Shown here piece after piece: positions 7,848-14,870 of a stretch of DNA of 19,629 bases. Every line of letters starts with the position of its first letter. The first letter of the stretch is position 1. The position numbers and the translations under genes are program-made. This stretch comes from Hermodarchaeum sp048885185 (GTDB lineage: Archaea > Asgardarchaeota > Hermodarchaeia > Hermodarchaeales > Hermodarchaeaceae): the NCBI GenBank assembly GCA_048885185.1, contig JBHLQC010000016.1:1-19629 (forward strand), in the 5' to 3' direction. The notes below the pieces were generated by a model that was not told the origin of the DNA, searched no databases, and worked only from the letters and a program-made list of their open reading frames with translations.

Positions 7848-9131
7848 TCAAAACACTAGGTAATGGATGAGTTGCTTGGTCATATTGAGTAATGATCTGA
7901 TGTGGATACATTCATCGACACCATGGAATTCCATGTTATCAATGGTGGGCGCTCCGATGCCTATTATGTCCAATGATTCAATTACTTCGTTTACATAACC
8001 CATATCCGTGGAACCTGACATTCCTGCATAAAAGATATCGGAGTCTTGGAATCCATGGACGGCTTTGAGTGACTCTGCAATCTTTCTAAGATACGGGCTG
8101 TTGAGGTTTGTTTTGAAAGGCGGATAGTCATGCTTTGTTTTGAGTTCCACGTCCAAGGCTTTGCTTTTTTCTTGTCCTCGTTTCACAGCTTCCCTAATCT
8201 CCATTAAGGCATCCTCGAAAGTTTCTTCAGGAATATACCGACGATTAATTACAACTTCGCATTCGGACGGAACAATATTCTCCTTGGTCCCTCCACGAAT
8301 AATGTCAAGGTTAAACATTGGTGTCATCTGAACCGAAGGTGCCCCAAGCGCTTTGAAAAGGGGTACTGAAGGTATTTCTGATTCACGGACTTCTACTTCT
8401 GCCTTGAGCTTAAGAAGCTCATTTAAAATGGGCACCATTTCTTCAATGGCATTGACGCCAAGAAAGTTCATTCCTGAATGAGCACTACGACCCTTTGTTC
8501 GAATTGAAACATTAAACGTTCCTGCGGCTGCAGAAATAATGAGGGGAAGCTGAGCGCCAAGCTCAGTGTTGATAAGATGCCCTTTGACATAGCCGTTCTT
8601 AGCGAGATGATAGATGCCAGGATATCCACCTAGCTCTTCATCGGTGCATAAGGTGCAAATGATGTTAAAGTTTGGAGTAAGCTTGAGTTCATTGAGGACT
8701 TCGATTGCAACAATCATACCTGCTATGCCAGATTTCATGTCCAAAGCACCACGCCCGAAGACTTTTCCATCTTTAATAATTCCGGCAAAAGGGTCCATAG
8801 TCCAAGGTTCATCGATGGGAACTACGTCCATATGGGCATAGATAGTGACGTCGTCTTCTTGGCCGTAATCTCGAGAAGCTACAAGATTCACACGTGGGCC
8901 TTCGATTGGATAGGGAATCGCTTTGGTGAGCTCTTCGGGAATCACGACCCGTTCAGTCTTGAATCCAAGTTGTTTGAAGATTGGTTCGGTTAAATCAACA
9001 AAGTCCTCGTAGTTGTTCCCGGGGGGAACCACGGTTGGGACTTGGATTAATTCACTAAGTAACTTAGCAATTCGATCCTGTTTCTTTTCGACTACCTCAA
9101 AAATTTGGTCAACAGAAATTTGATTTGCCAT
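7848..9131 (-). CDS. M20-family metallopeptidase (ArgE/DapE/ACY1-like amidohydrolase)
   Basis: This 427-residue protein has the two-domain plan of M20 zinc hydrolases, which cleave terminal amide bonds in peptides or N-acyl amino acids in the cytoplasm. Metal and catalytic residues are in place: H100 and D102 (YAHMDVVP), D131 (GRGALDMKSG), the catalytic Glu pair E165-E166 (TDEELGG), E190 (NTELG), and H403 in MEFHGVDE. The dimerisation domain starts around SIRTKGRSAHSG and includes GGTKENIVP and NRRYIP. The substrate is not decidable. Being near the hut operon does not make it an N-formylglutamate deformylase, since that enzyme is from another family. It is the second gene of a unit with the flavoprotein gene, 21 nt after its stop. 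An AAGGGATG site precedes the ATG. Confidence 0.9.
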   Translation of the reverse strand: MANQISVDQIFEVVEKKQDRIAKLLSELIQVPTVVPPGNNYEDFVDLTEPIFKQLGFKTERVVIPEELTKAIPYPIEGPRVNLVASRDYGQEDDVTIYAHMDVVPIDEPWTMDPFAGIIKDGKVFGRGALDMKSGIAGMIVAIEVLNELKLTPNFNIICTLCTDEELGGYPGIYHLAKNGYVKGHLINTELGAQLPLIISAAAGTFNVSIRTKGRSAHSGMNFLGVNAIEEMVPILNELLKLKAEVEVRESEIPSVPLFKALGAPSVQMTPMFNLDIIRGGTKENIVPSECEVVINRRYIPEETFEDALMEIREAVKRGQEKSKALDVELKTKHDYPPFKTNLNSPYLRKIAESLKAVHGFQDSDIFYAGMSGSTDMGYVNEVIESLDIIGIGAPTIDNMEFHGVDECIHIRSLLNMTKQLIHYLVF

Positions 9132-9152
9132 TTTGCATCCCTTTTTACAACT

Positions 9153-9872
9153 TCATTTTATTGCATCGAGTTGCCGTTGAAAACTGGCATTGATGGCTTT
9201 GATATATTCATCGCGGGGTACAATTTCTCGCCTTATGGTTTTTTGGGTGTTTGGTTTAATGGTCCCTGCTTGAACGAGTTCTCTGCCAGCCTGTTTGATG
9301 GCTTTGAAGATGTCGTCAACTTGGACTCCCATTTGTTTGAACACATGGAGTTGGGCACCCATGGGACGAAGAATTGCACCAACGAATTCACTGTTTAAAT
9401 TTTTGCAGTACGCTTTGATATGGGCAACCAGTGGATCAAAATTGTCCAATTCTGTAAACCCTGAAACCGAAACAAGGACAACCTTGTTTATTTTTCGATC
9501 TCCTGAAGGTGGATGACGGCAATGATCATCACGAACCTCAAAGAAAGGTTGCACTAACGGTATTGTCCGATCCAGTACCGCCTTCAACGTGCTTGTCATT
9601 CCATCACAAAAAACCGGTGTGGCGAGGACCAATACATCTGTGGTTTGGTGTTTCGTTAAGAGATCTGCCATGTCATCTTTGTGAACACATTGTCCAGGGG
9701 TCTTCACCCAGCAAGTGAAACAACCCAGACAGGCCTTCACTTTCAAGTCATCGACATATACTAGATCAATTTCTGCACCTGCTTCCTTCGCACCTTCCAA
9801 GAATGTATTGAGAACAAGGGCCGTTCCACCACGGGTTTTTCGTGGGCTACTGTTGAGGGCTAAAATCTTCAA
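9153..9872 (-). CDS. NADPH-dependent FMN reductase / iron-sulfur flavoprotein family
   Basis: This flavodoxin-fold redox protein opens with KILALNSSPRK, the FMN phosphate-binding loop of the family. C48, C51, C54 and C62 in the pattern CLGCFTC-x7-C followed by HKDDM match the iron-sulfur flavoprotein group, where the cysteines hold a 4Fe-4S cluster. A-T-P-V-F-C-D-G-M follows, corresponding to the second flavin-contact loop, then T-LKAVLDR. Electron donor and acceptor are unknown. I use TTG at 9872 rather than GTG at 9884 because AAAGGTG is 9 nt before the TTG and the family starts directly with M-K-I-L. The gene is first in a unit with the M20 peptidase and shares its promoter region with the membrane protein at 9958. 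Confidence 0.85.
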   Translation of the reverse strand: MKILALNSSPRKTRGGTALVLNTFLEGAKEAGAEIDLVYVDDLKVKACLGCFTCWVKTPGQCVHKDDMADLLTKHQTTDVLVLATPVFCDGMTSTLKAVLDRTIPLVQPFFEVRDDHCRHPPSGDRKINKVVLVSVSGFTELDNFDPLVAHIKAYCKNLNSEFVGAILRPMGAQLHVFKQMGVQVDDIFKAIKQAGRELVQAGTIKPNTQKTIRREIVPRDEYIKAINASFQRQLDAIK

Positions 9873-9957
9873 CGCTTCTTGCACCTTTGTGTGTACTCGG
9901 ATGAATTCACGTTTATAACCTCAAACACCTGATAAGGAACAAATGAGGTTTTGCCTT
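9873..9957. promoter_or_regulatory. Compact bidirectional promoter with one central TATA box
   Basis: A single TTATAA at 9913-9918 reads the same on both strands. It lies about 43 nt from the TTG at 9872 on one side and the ATG at 9958 on the other. Each side has a Shine-Dalgarno match within the last 20 nt (AAAGGTG on the minus strand, GAGG on the plus strand). No other TATA-like sequence fits either gene as well. Confidence 0.5.
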
Positions 9958-10389
9958 ATGTCATATTTCCGGTTTTGGCGTTATTGGCTCTTGGGTGTGA
10001 GTGTTTTCATTACCGCCTTTGGTATGTTTATGGCGTTTCTCAATCACACGCTTATATTCTCCTTCTTCAATACCCAAATTAACCCTGCGTTCTGGGGTGC
10101 CACTCCTGTCCCGGCATCTGCTCAAGCATTCCAAGCTTGGATTTATGGGGCCTGGGGCGCCACCGTAATGGGGTGGGGGATTACAATGATATTCATTGCC
10201 TACTATCCTTTTAGTCAACAAGAACGGTGGGCATGGAAAGCCGTCCTCGTCAGTGTCACGTCATGGTACATTATTGATACCACGATCTCCTGGTTGTTTA
10301 CTATCATCATCAACGTGATTTTCAATACAACAATTCTGATACTGGTGATCATTCCCTTACTATTAACCTGGCAAGAGATGTCAAATTAA
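9958..10389 (+). CDS. Four-helix integral membrane protein of unknown function
   Basis: This small hydrophobic protein (143 residues from ATG 9958, 148 from ATG 9943) is not recognised. It has about four membrane helices: LLGVSVFITAFGMFMAFL, AWIYGAWGATVMGWGIT with MIFIAYY, VLVSVTSWYIIDTTIS, and the C-terminal IIINVIFNTTILILVI part. Tryptophans and aromatic residues flank the segments (FRFWRYWLL, FWGATPVPASAQ, QERWAWK). There are no charged residues inside the helices that suggest transport. ATG 9958 is favoured because GAGG lies 9 nt upstream and the TATA box is at the same distance as for its divergent partner. ATG 9943, with AAGGA 5 nt upstream, remains possible. fdhD follows on the same strand after about 60 nt. 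Confidence 0.8.
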   Translation: MSYFRFWRYWLLGVSVFITAFGMFMAFLNHTLIFSFFNTQINPAFWGATPVPASAQAFQAWIYGAWGATVMGWGITMIFIAYYPFSQQERWAWKAVLVSVTSWYIIDTTISWLFTIIINVIFNTTILILVIIPLLLTWQEMSN

Positions 10390-10423
10390 ATTTGAATCCT
10401 TTTCCGACAAGGTAAAAAAGCGA

Positions 10424-10447
10424 TGAACGTCCTTACATCGACGTTCA
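10424..10447 (+). promoter_or_regulatory. Inverted repeat directly before the fdhD-like start
   Basis: A perfect 8-bp inverted repeat (TGAACGTC, 8-nt spacer, GACGTTCA) ends two bases before the GTG at 10449. A competing CGATG/CATCG pairing overlaps the left arm. It could be an operator or an RNA hairpin next to the start codon. Confidence 0.4.
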
Positions 10448-10448
10448 A

Positions 10449-11276
10449 GTGGAGATGACACTGTTGAAATCTACTCGTTCAATTTCAATTCTGAAGTGTA
10501 TGAAAACTCAATGTGAGGAAATTGAAGATGTGGTCGCTCATGAGCTAGGACTGAGAATTCTTCTCACCGACTCGAAGGGTGAAGAAAGTTTTGCTCTGGT
10601 TCATACGTTGCCCACAGAGTATGACTCACTCATCATTGGTTTACTGTTTACTTCGCGTTTGATTTTTTCTCCTGCGGATGTTGTCGATATCCGTACCCGA
10701 AACCAACTCGCTAAAGTTCGTCTATCAGATGAAAGTGCATTCCGAGACAAACTCAGTTCAATCCGTCCAACTGCACGTATCGTTCTAGGTATTTGTGGAC
10801 CTGAAGAAGGTGCTTTAGGTACATGGCGAGCTTGTGATGTTCCAGCAATTGAAACATCACTGAAAATATCACCATTAGTTATCCGACAAGCAATTCAAAA
10901 TCTGAACAACGAAATGGTGCTGTATCGACAAACAGGAGGCACTCATGGCGCAGCATTGGTTGACACTGAAGGCAATGTAGTGGAGCACGCTGAAGATGTG
11001 GGTCGCCATAGTGCAATCGATCGCGTCATCGGGAAAGCGTTATTGAATAATTTGAGTTTGGCAAATCTACTTTTAGTATGCTCTGGGAGACTGACAGGTG
11101 ACCTAGTTTTGAAGGCAGCAGTTGCGAGAATCCCTATAGTCGCTTCAATCAGTGCTGGGGTTTCCTCAGGTATTGAGTTAGCTGACGCTGCAGGGATTAC
11201 GCTCATTGGGTTTGTACGGGGTGCACGGATGAATGTCTACACGCACCCTAATCGGTTAATGATTTCGTCAGTCTAG
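10449..11276 (+). CDS. FdhD/NarQ-family sulfurtransferase homologue with altered CxxC
   Basis: Classical FdhD passes sulfur from a cysteine desulfurase to the molybdenum or tungsten cofactor of formate dehydrogenase. Family signatures here are clear: TGGTHGAAL (162-170), EDVGRHSAID followed by R-V-I-G-K (182-196), a CSGR-x-T/S-x-D segment, and the late GFVRGARMNVYTHPNR. The family motif C-G-x-C-G, which carries the sulfur in E. coli, reads L-G-I-C-G (113-117) here, so only the second Cys (C116) remains. The N-terminal third is also divergent. The protein may have reduced or changed activity. No formate dehydrogenase gene is near. Start GTG 10449 or ATG 10455 is uncertain. The stop overlaps that of the convergent kinase gene. 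Confidence 0.85.
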   Translation: MEMTLLKSTRSISILKCMKTQCEEIEDVVAHELGLRILLTDSKGEESFALVHTLPTEYDSLIIGLLFTSRLIFSPADVVDIRTRNQLAKVRLSDESAFRDKLSSIRPTARIVLGICGPEEGALGTWRACDVPAIETSLKISPLVIRQAIQNLNNEMVLYRQTGGTHGAALVDTEGNVVEHAEDVGRHSAIDRVIGKALLNNLSLANLLLVCSGRLTGDLVLKAAVARIPIVASISAGVSSGIELADAAGITLIGFVRGARMNVYTHPNRLMISSV

Positions 11277-12088
11277 CGAACAAAGGTTTTCCTGTCAAGA
11301 CGGTCATTGAAGCTGATTTGTTCCATGCATTCATCACATAGTGCTTCGGCTTCTGCGGAGATTCTATATTTCTCGAAGAACCTGACGATGTTTGTGATAT
11401 CTCGGAGAAGGATGGTGCGACCCTTATTTAGAGCTCTGTGACGGTTGAGTCGTGATGCAAAATCGATTGCTTGTGGAAAATCGATGATCCATGGTTCATT
11501 TTGGAAGTACAATATATTGTAGGCGGACAAGTCTCCATGAATGATGAATACCCGGTAGATGGCAAAGATTTGGTCGATGATCGTGTCGAAGATTCGTTTG
11601 GGGTGCTCAATCTGGACGTCTTTGAGCAGTGGTGCGGGTGTTCCATTATCTCCAAGAAATCGGGCTGTAAACATGTTATCGATATGACGGGCAGGAGTGG
11701 GAACCTTTACACCAGCACGAAAAACGCGGTCCAAGATCCAGAATTCACGGGATGCCCAATAACTCATGATATCCTTGGAATACCCAGCCTTCCCACCACC
11801 CATTTTCTTGCGTTTTCCTCCTTTCGCATGAGGTGTCGCATAGAATCGGAAGACTTTGAGGGCAAGAGGGAAATCATGCCATAATGCATGGAAGACGGTG
11901 GCTTCTTTTCCTGCACTAATAGTTCCCTTAACATCCGTCGCGAGTTGTGTGGCTAGAGCTTCCGCTCGGACGGACGTCAGAGTGATTTCAGGTAGGTCTT
12001 CGAGACGACCTCGTAGTCCTTCAATTTTGCTGGTCTGACGTTGCGCTAGACTGCGCTTACTGATGTACGGGCTTGGATGATTTGGCAC
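11273..12088 (-). CDS. RIO-family atypical protein kinase
   Basis: RIO kinases are atypical Ser/Thr kinases or ATPases; the RIO1 and RIO2 groups act in maturation of the small ribosomal subunit. In this 271-residue protein the glycine-loop equivalent is GTISAGKEATVF (55-66), the ATP-anchoring Lys is K78 in LALKVF, the catalytic loop is HGDLSAYN (184-191, with D186), and the metal-binding Asp is D203 in IIDFPQ. The region after D203, ending in LLRDITNIVRFFEK, is RIO1-like, and there is no room for the RIO2 N-terminal winged helix. HGD and IDFPQ however are RIO2-style, so the subfamily is mixed. GTG 12088 is preceded by AAAGGT 9 nt upstream. A C-terminal CDEC pair is present. It converges on the fdhD-like gene. 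Confidence 0.88.
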   Translation of the reverse strand: MPNHPSPYISKRSLAQRQTSKIEGLRGRLEDLPEITLTSVRAEALATQLATDVKGTISAGKEATVFHALWHDFPLALKVFRFYATPHAKGGKRKKMGGGKAGYSKDIMSYWASREFWILDRVFRAGVKVPTPARHIDNMFTARFLGDNGTPAPLLKDVQIEHPKRIFDTIIDQIFAIYRVFIIHGDLSAYNILYFQNEPWIIDFPQAIDFASRLNRHRALNKGRTILLRDITNIVRFFEKYRISAEAEALCDECMEQISFNDRLDRKTFVR

Positions 12089-12430
12089 TTTTTCTAACCT
12101 TTCTTACAGTGAGTTTCGCCTCTCCACCAAATTCCAAGAGTCAGTAGAGTCAGATTTCTTCAACATTCTATGCTCTGGAGCAGCAGATTGGCAACTGATG
12201 TCCCTTAAAAACTGGGTTCAACTAGTGCCTGTTTCGGGAGGCAGCTGTTACACCATCTCCATCGACAAAGCAGGTCCAATGAATTGAGAATTCTATTACC
12301 GGCATAACGCAATACACCTCCATGAAAACAAAATCATGTACGCGAGAATTACTCATTGCGATATAAATGAATTACGGTTCGTTTTGGACCCATCGACCAA
12401 GCACTTAATAACGGACTAACTGAATTCAAA
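12089..12430. promoter_or_regulatory. Divergent intergenic region between the RIO kinase gene and the zinc-ribbon membrane protein gene
   Basis: GATATAAATG near 12360-12369 is a good plus-strand TATA box, about 65 nt before the ATG at 12431, which would give a leader of about 40 nt. For the minus strand, GTTTTTAAGG near 12193-12203 is a weaker candidate upstream of the kinase gene. I see no gene, RNA or repeat in the remaining bases. Confidence 0.45.
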
Positions 12431-13291
12431 ATGTTGGTGCTTCCAATGGGTCGTAGCGCTTCCGCTGTTCTTATTGGGATTATTTTCACTTTTGGTTTTA
12501 CTCTTCTTGCGGGACTCGGTTATTTCCCATCGAATATTGCCATGTGGCTTCCCTTTGTGGGATTCATACTAGGATGTCTAATCATCGGTGTGGTCGGGCG
12601 TTTCCGCATATTACATTTACTTCTCATTTCTTTCGTCATTTACTTAGGACTCATGGTGTTTCTTGCGGCCAACGTCTCTCTGTGGACTAGTCTGGATTTT
12701 GGAATCTTTGCTTTTGGTCGAATTGATCAAGCTTGGTCAGACTTTATGGTGATCATAAATACCATTCCCTTTATGGAGCTCCTTTCTCAACAGGCAACTT
12801 CTCTAGGACTAATGTTCGGCGATTCTATTCTAGCAGTATTTCTTGAATTCGTCGTTGCATCATTACTCGTTCTTTTCGTAGGGCTCCTTGTTACACTGAT
12901 CGGTGGGTATTTCACTCGCTCATCGACACTCCATGTGGTCAGTGCTCCTGAACCTCCTACTGAGGATTTCGGGCCTGCGGTGCCGACAACTGCACCACCA
13001 ATGCAAGAATCCGCTCCTGCTGTACCGGCTGCAGCGCCTCCAGCTGAATATACTGCCATGGAAGCACCGCCACCTCGCATGCCTGAACCTCAACCAGTCG
13101 AAGATGCACCGCCACTCCCATCAGGTGCCAATCCTGCGGCTGCAGCAATTGCAGGGCTAAAAGGAAAGGCGAAAAAGCACCTCAAAGGTACAGGTCAGAA
13201 AGCTCCTGCAGGTCAGTCTCGCTGTCCCCATTGTAACGCCACAGTAATTCGTGGTTCTCGGTTCTGTAATGCGTGTGAGCGAGAAATTTAA
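12431..13291 (+). CDS. Membrane protein with Pro/Ala-rich linker and C-terminal zinc ribbon
   Basis: This 286-residue protein is not assigned to a named family. Residues 10-30, 38-57, 60-80 and 132-160 are hydrophobic and form about four membrane helices. Residues 171-235 are a low-complexity linker rich in Pro, Ala and Glu (runs such as EAPPPRMPEP). It is followed by a basic stretch (GLKGKAKKHLKG). The protein ends in a small zinc ribbon with C265, C268, C279 and C282 in the pattern C-x2-C-x10-C-x2-C. The ribbon probably lies on the cytoplasmic side and may bind a protein or nucleic acid; this is inference. Such membrane-linker-ribbon proteins are common in archaea and usually uncharacterised. 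No Shine-Dalgarno site precedes ATG 12431. The gene is alone in its unit. Confidence 0.82.
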   Translation: MLVLPMGRSASAVLIGIIFTFGFTLLAGLGYFPSNIAMWLPFVGFILGCLIIGVVGRFRILHLLLISFVIYLGLMVFLAANVSLWTSLDFGIFAFGRIDQAWSDFMVIINTIPFMELLSQQATSLGLMFGDSILAVFLEFVVASLLVLFVGLLVTLIGGYFTRSSTLHVVSAPEPPTEDFGPAVPTTAPPMQESAPAVPAAAPPAEYTAMEAPPPRMPEPQPVEDAPPLPSGANPAAAAIAGLKGKAKKHLKGTGQKAPAGQSRCPHCNATVIRGSRFCNACEREI

Positions 13292-13618
13292 TGGAGCAGT
13301 CAAATTCAGTGGATTGTTGCCAGTGAGACGTGAGTATAGCTTTCTGTCGCAGAATATGTATCTATAGATAACATTTATATAGAAGGAAGAGCTGTTCGGG
13401 GCTACTCGAAACCTTAAAAAAGTTTCGTCATGCTGCGCGGGGTTACTCCCTGATATAACATGCCGTCTCTCACTCTCCGCAGGTATCTTGTCATGAGGTA
13501 GGAGAGGTTCTCACCAAATTACAGTTCCCTGCCAAATTCCTCTTTGAGGATGTGCATTCGTCTAATCGGAGATTAGATTCGCCACCGCGCACTAATCAGA
13601 ATCATTGGTAGATTATAA
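13292..13618 (+). promoter_or_regulatory. Promoter and long leader region of the first TFB gene
   Basis: A strong TATA box, TTTATATAG, at 13374-13382 lies about 240 nt before the ATG. A perfect 12-bp palindrome, TATCTATAGATA (13359-13370), ends 3 bp upstream of the box, where TFB or a repressor would touch. Initiation about 25 nt past the box would give a leader of about 210 nt. The leader contains hairpins CGAAAC/GTTTCG (13407-13427) and TCTAATC-GGA-GATTAGA (13561-13577), with a further CTAATC copy near 13592. ATTATAA directly before the ATG is too close to serve as its TATA box. No protein frame was found here. Confidence 0.5.
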
Positions 13619-14587
13619 ATGGCAAATCCTGCTCAAACTTCAACCCAATCGCGGTCCCAACGATTCCGGGACGCCACCGAGACGGTAGTAGGGTGCTCAG
13701 ACTGCGGAACCACTGATGTGATTCGCGATCCTGTTCGTGGTGAGGTTATTTGCACCAATTGTGGACTTGTGCTTGATTCACATATGGTGGACCATGGACC
13801 GGAATGGCGTGCTTTCACCAGTGAAGAACGTGACCGCCGCGCACGCACAGGTGGGCCAATTGATTTCACTCGTCATGATAAGGGTCTTAGCACTACCATC
13901 GATTGGCGTGACCGTGATGCTAGTGGGCGAAAACTTGCTCCCGGATTACGGGCACAAATTTATCGACTTCGTAAATGGCAAATCCGGACACGTGTACATT
14001 CCAGTATTGACCGGAATCTAGCCCGTGCTATGAGTGAACTAGATCGAATCACGAGCCAGCTCAGCGTTCCTCGTCCTGTTAAAGAGGCTTCAGCGATTCT
14101 TTATCGTCGGACCGTTGAACGGCACTTAATTCGTGGTCGTAGCATTGAGGCTATGATTGCAGCTTGTGTATATGCTGGTTGTCGTTTACGGCAAGTCCCT
14201 CGGACCCTTGATGAAATTGCCCATCATAGTCGGATCAATCGGAAGGAGCTTGGACGGTGTTACCGTCTTCTTCTTCGAAAGCTTGATATGCGTGTGCCCA
14301 TCGCACAACCCGCGGATTTTGTCCCTCGGTTTGCGCAAGCATTAGAGCTCAGTAGCCGATCACAGCGGCGTGCGATTGACATCCTCGATAAGGCAAAAGC
14401 CAATGGGATTACTGCGGGTAAAGATCCCACGGGATTGGCTGCAGCGACTCTATATATCGCTTCGATTCAAGAGGGTGAACGTCGAACCCAACGTGAGATT
14501 GCTAATATTGCTCGTGTCACGGAAGTGACGGTGCGCAATCGGTACAAAGAAATGGTTCGGGTTCTGAATCTTCAAGTTGAGATCTAA
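13619..14587 (+). CDS. tfb: Transcription initiation factor TFB, first of two tandem copies
   Basis: TFB, the archaeal TFIIB, joins the TBP-DNA complex and recruits RNA polymerase. The 322 residues are complete. The N-terminal zinc ribbon uses C26, C29, C45 and C48 (CSDCG and CTNCGLVLD). The B-reader and linker follow, with GPEWRAFTSEERDRRARTGGP and STTIDW. Two cyclin-like repeats cover about 110-210 and 215-315. The second ends in a helix-turn-helix for BRE recognition (TQREIANIARVTEVTVRNRYKE). It aligns without gaps with the next gene, about 72% identical by hand count from the ribbon on. Differences cluster in the reader/linker loop after RTG and before the first cyclin fold. ATG 13619 gives an N-terminus (MAN) shared with the second copy. 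Its own promoter region suggests separate control. Confidence 0.97.
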   Translation: MANPAQTSTQSRSQRFRDATETVVGCSDCGTTDVIRDPVRGEVICTNCGLVLDSHMVDHGPEWRAFTSEERDRRARTGGPIDFTRHDKGLSTTIDWRDRDASGRKLAPGLRAQIYRLRKWQIRTRVHSSIDRNLARAMSELDRITSQLSVPRPVKEASAILYRRTVERHLIRGRSIEAMIAACVYAGCRLRQVPRTLDEIAHHSRINRKELGRCYRLLLRKLDMRVPIAQPADFVPRFAQALELSSRSQRRAIDILDKAKANGITAGKDPTGLAAATLYIASIQEGERRTQREIANIARVTEVTVRNRYKEMVRVLNLQVEI

Positions 14588-14870
14588 AACCTGAAGGGTC
14601 TCAACACTTTCCCTTCTTTTAATGTCTATCTAGGATAGTGAGGAGAAAAAGAAAACGTTTAAATATTTGTTTTACTAATAATTTAATGGGAAAGTTTATA
14701 AGGTTATCGAAGAGGAACGCGGTGTAACTTGCAATAACCCGCTAGATATCCTGCCATGTCAGGTCTCTTGAAAGACCTCTACGCACAATTTCCACTCTCA
14801 TGACGCTTAGACACAATATACTGTGTATCGAAACCTTCCCTCTCCATTACTATTAGGAGGAAGTATGTAT
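14588..14870 (+). promoter_or_regulatory. Promoter region of the second TFB gene, with palindrome over a TATA-like core
   Basis: Three TATA-like boxes occur: GTTTAAATA near 14657-14665, TTTATAAGG near 14695-14703, and AATATA at 14815-14820. The last lies inside a 16-bp near-palindrome (14811-14826, ACACA-arm, centre, TGTGT-arm, 14 of 16 positions symmetric) and would give a short leader with the AGGAGG at 14855-14860. CTATC-TAG-GATAG (14626-14638) resembles the palindrome beside the TATA box of the first TFB gene. A small AGGTCT/AGACCT hairpin sits at 14761-14778. CCCTTCTTTTA after the first TFB stop may end its transcript. Confidence 0.5.

Noticed and set aside
7848..9131. M20 enzyme as the N-formylglutamate hydrolase of the hut pathway
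   Set aside because: Known hutG-type enzymes belong to other families, and FtcD already provides the last step. The gene is in a different transcription unit.
12787..13080. 97-residue minus-strand frame rich in Gly and Ala
   Set aside because: It is the antisense of the Pro/Ala-rich linker of the 12431-13291 gene, a typical low-complexity shadow.
14823..14870. N-terminal extension of the second TFB from GTG 14823
   Set aside because: The added residues include the AGGAGG site and do not match the first TFB copy, so this is leader, not coding.
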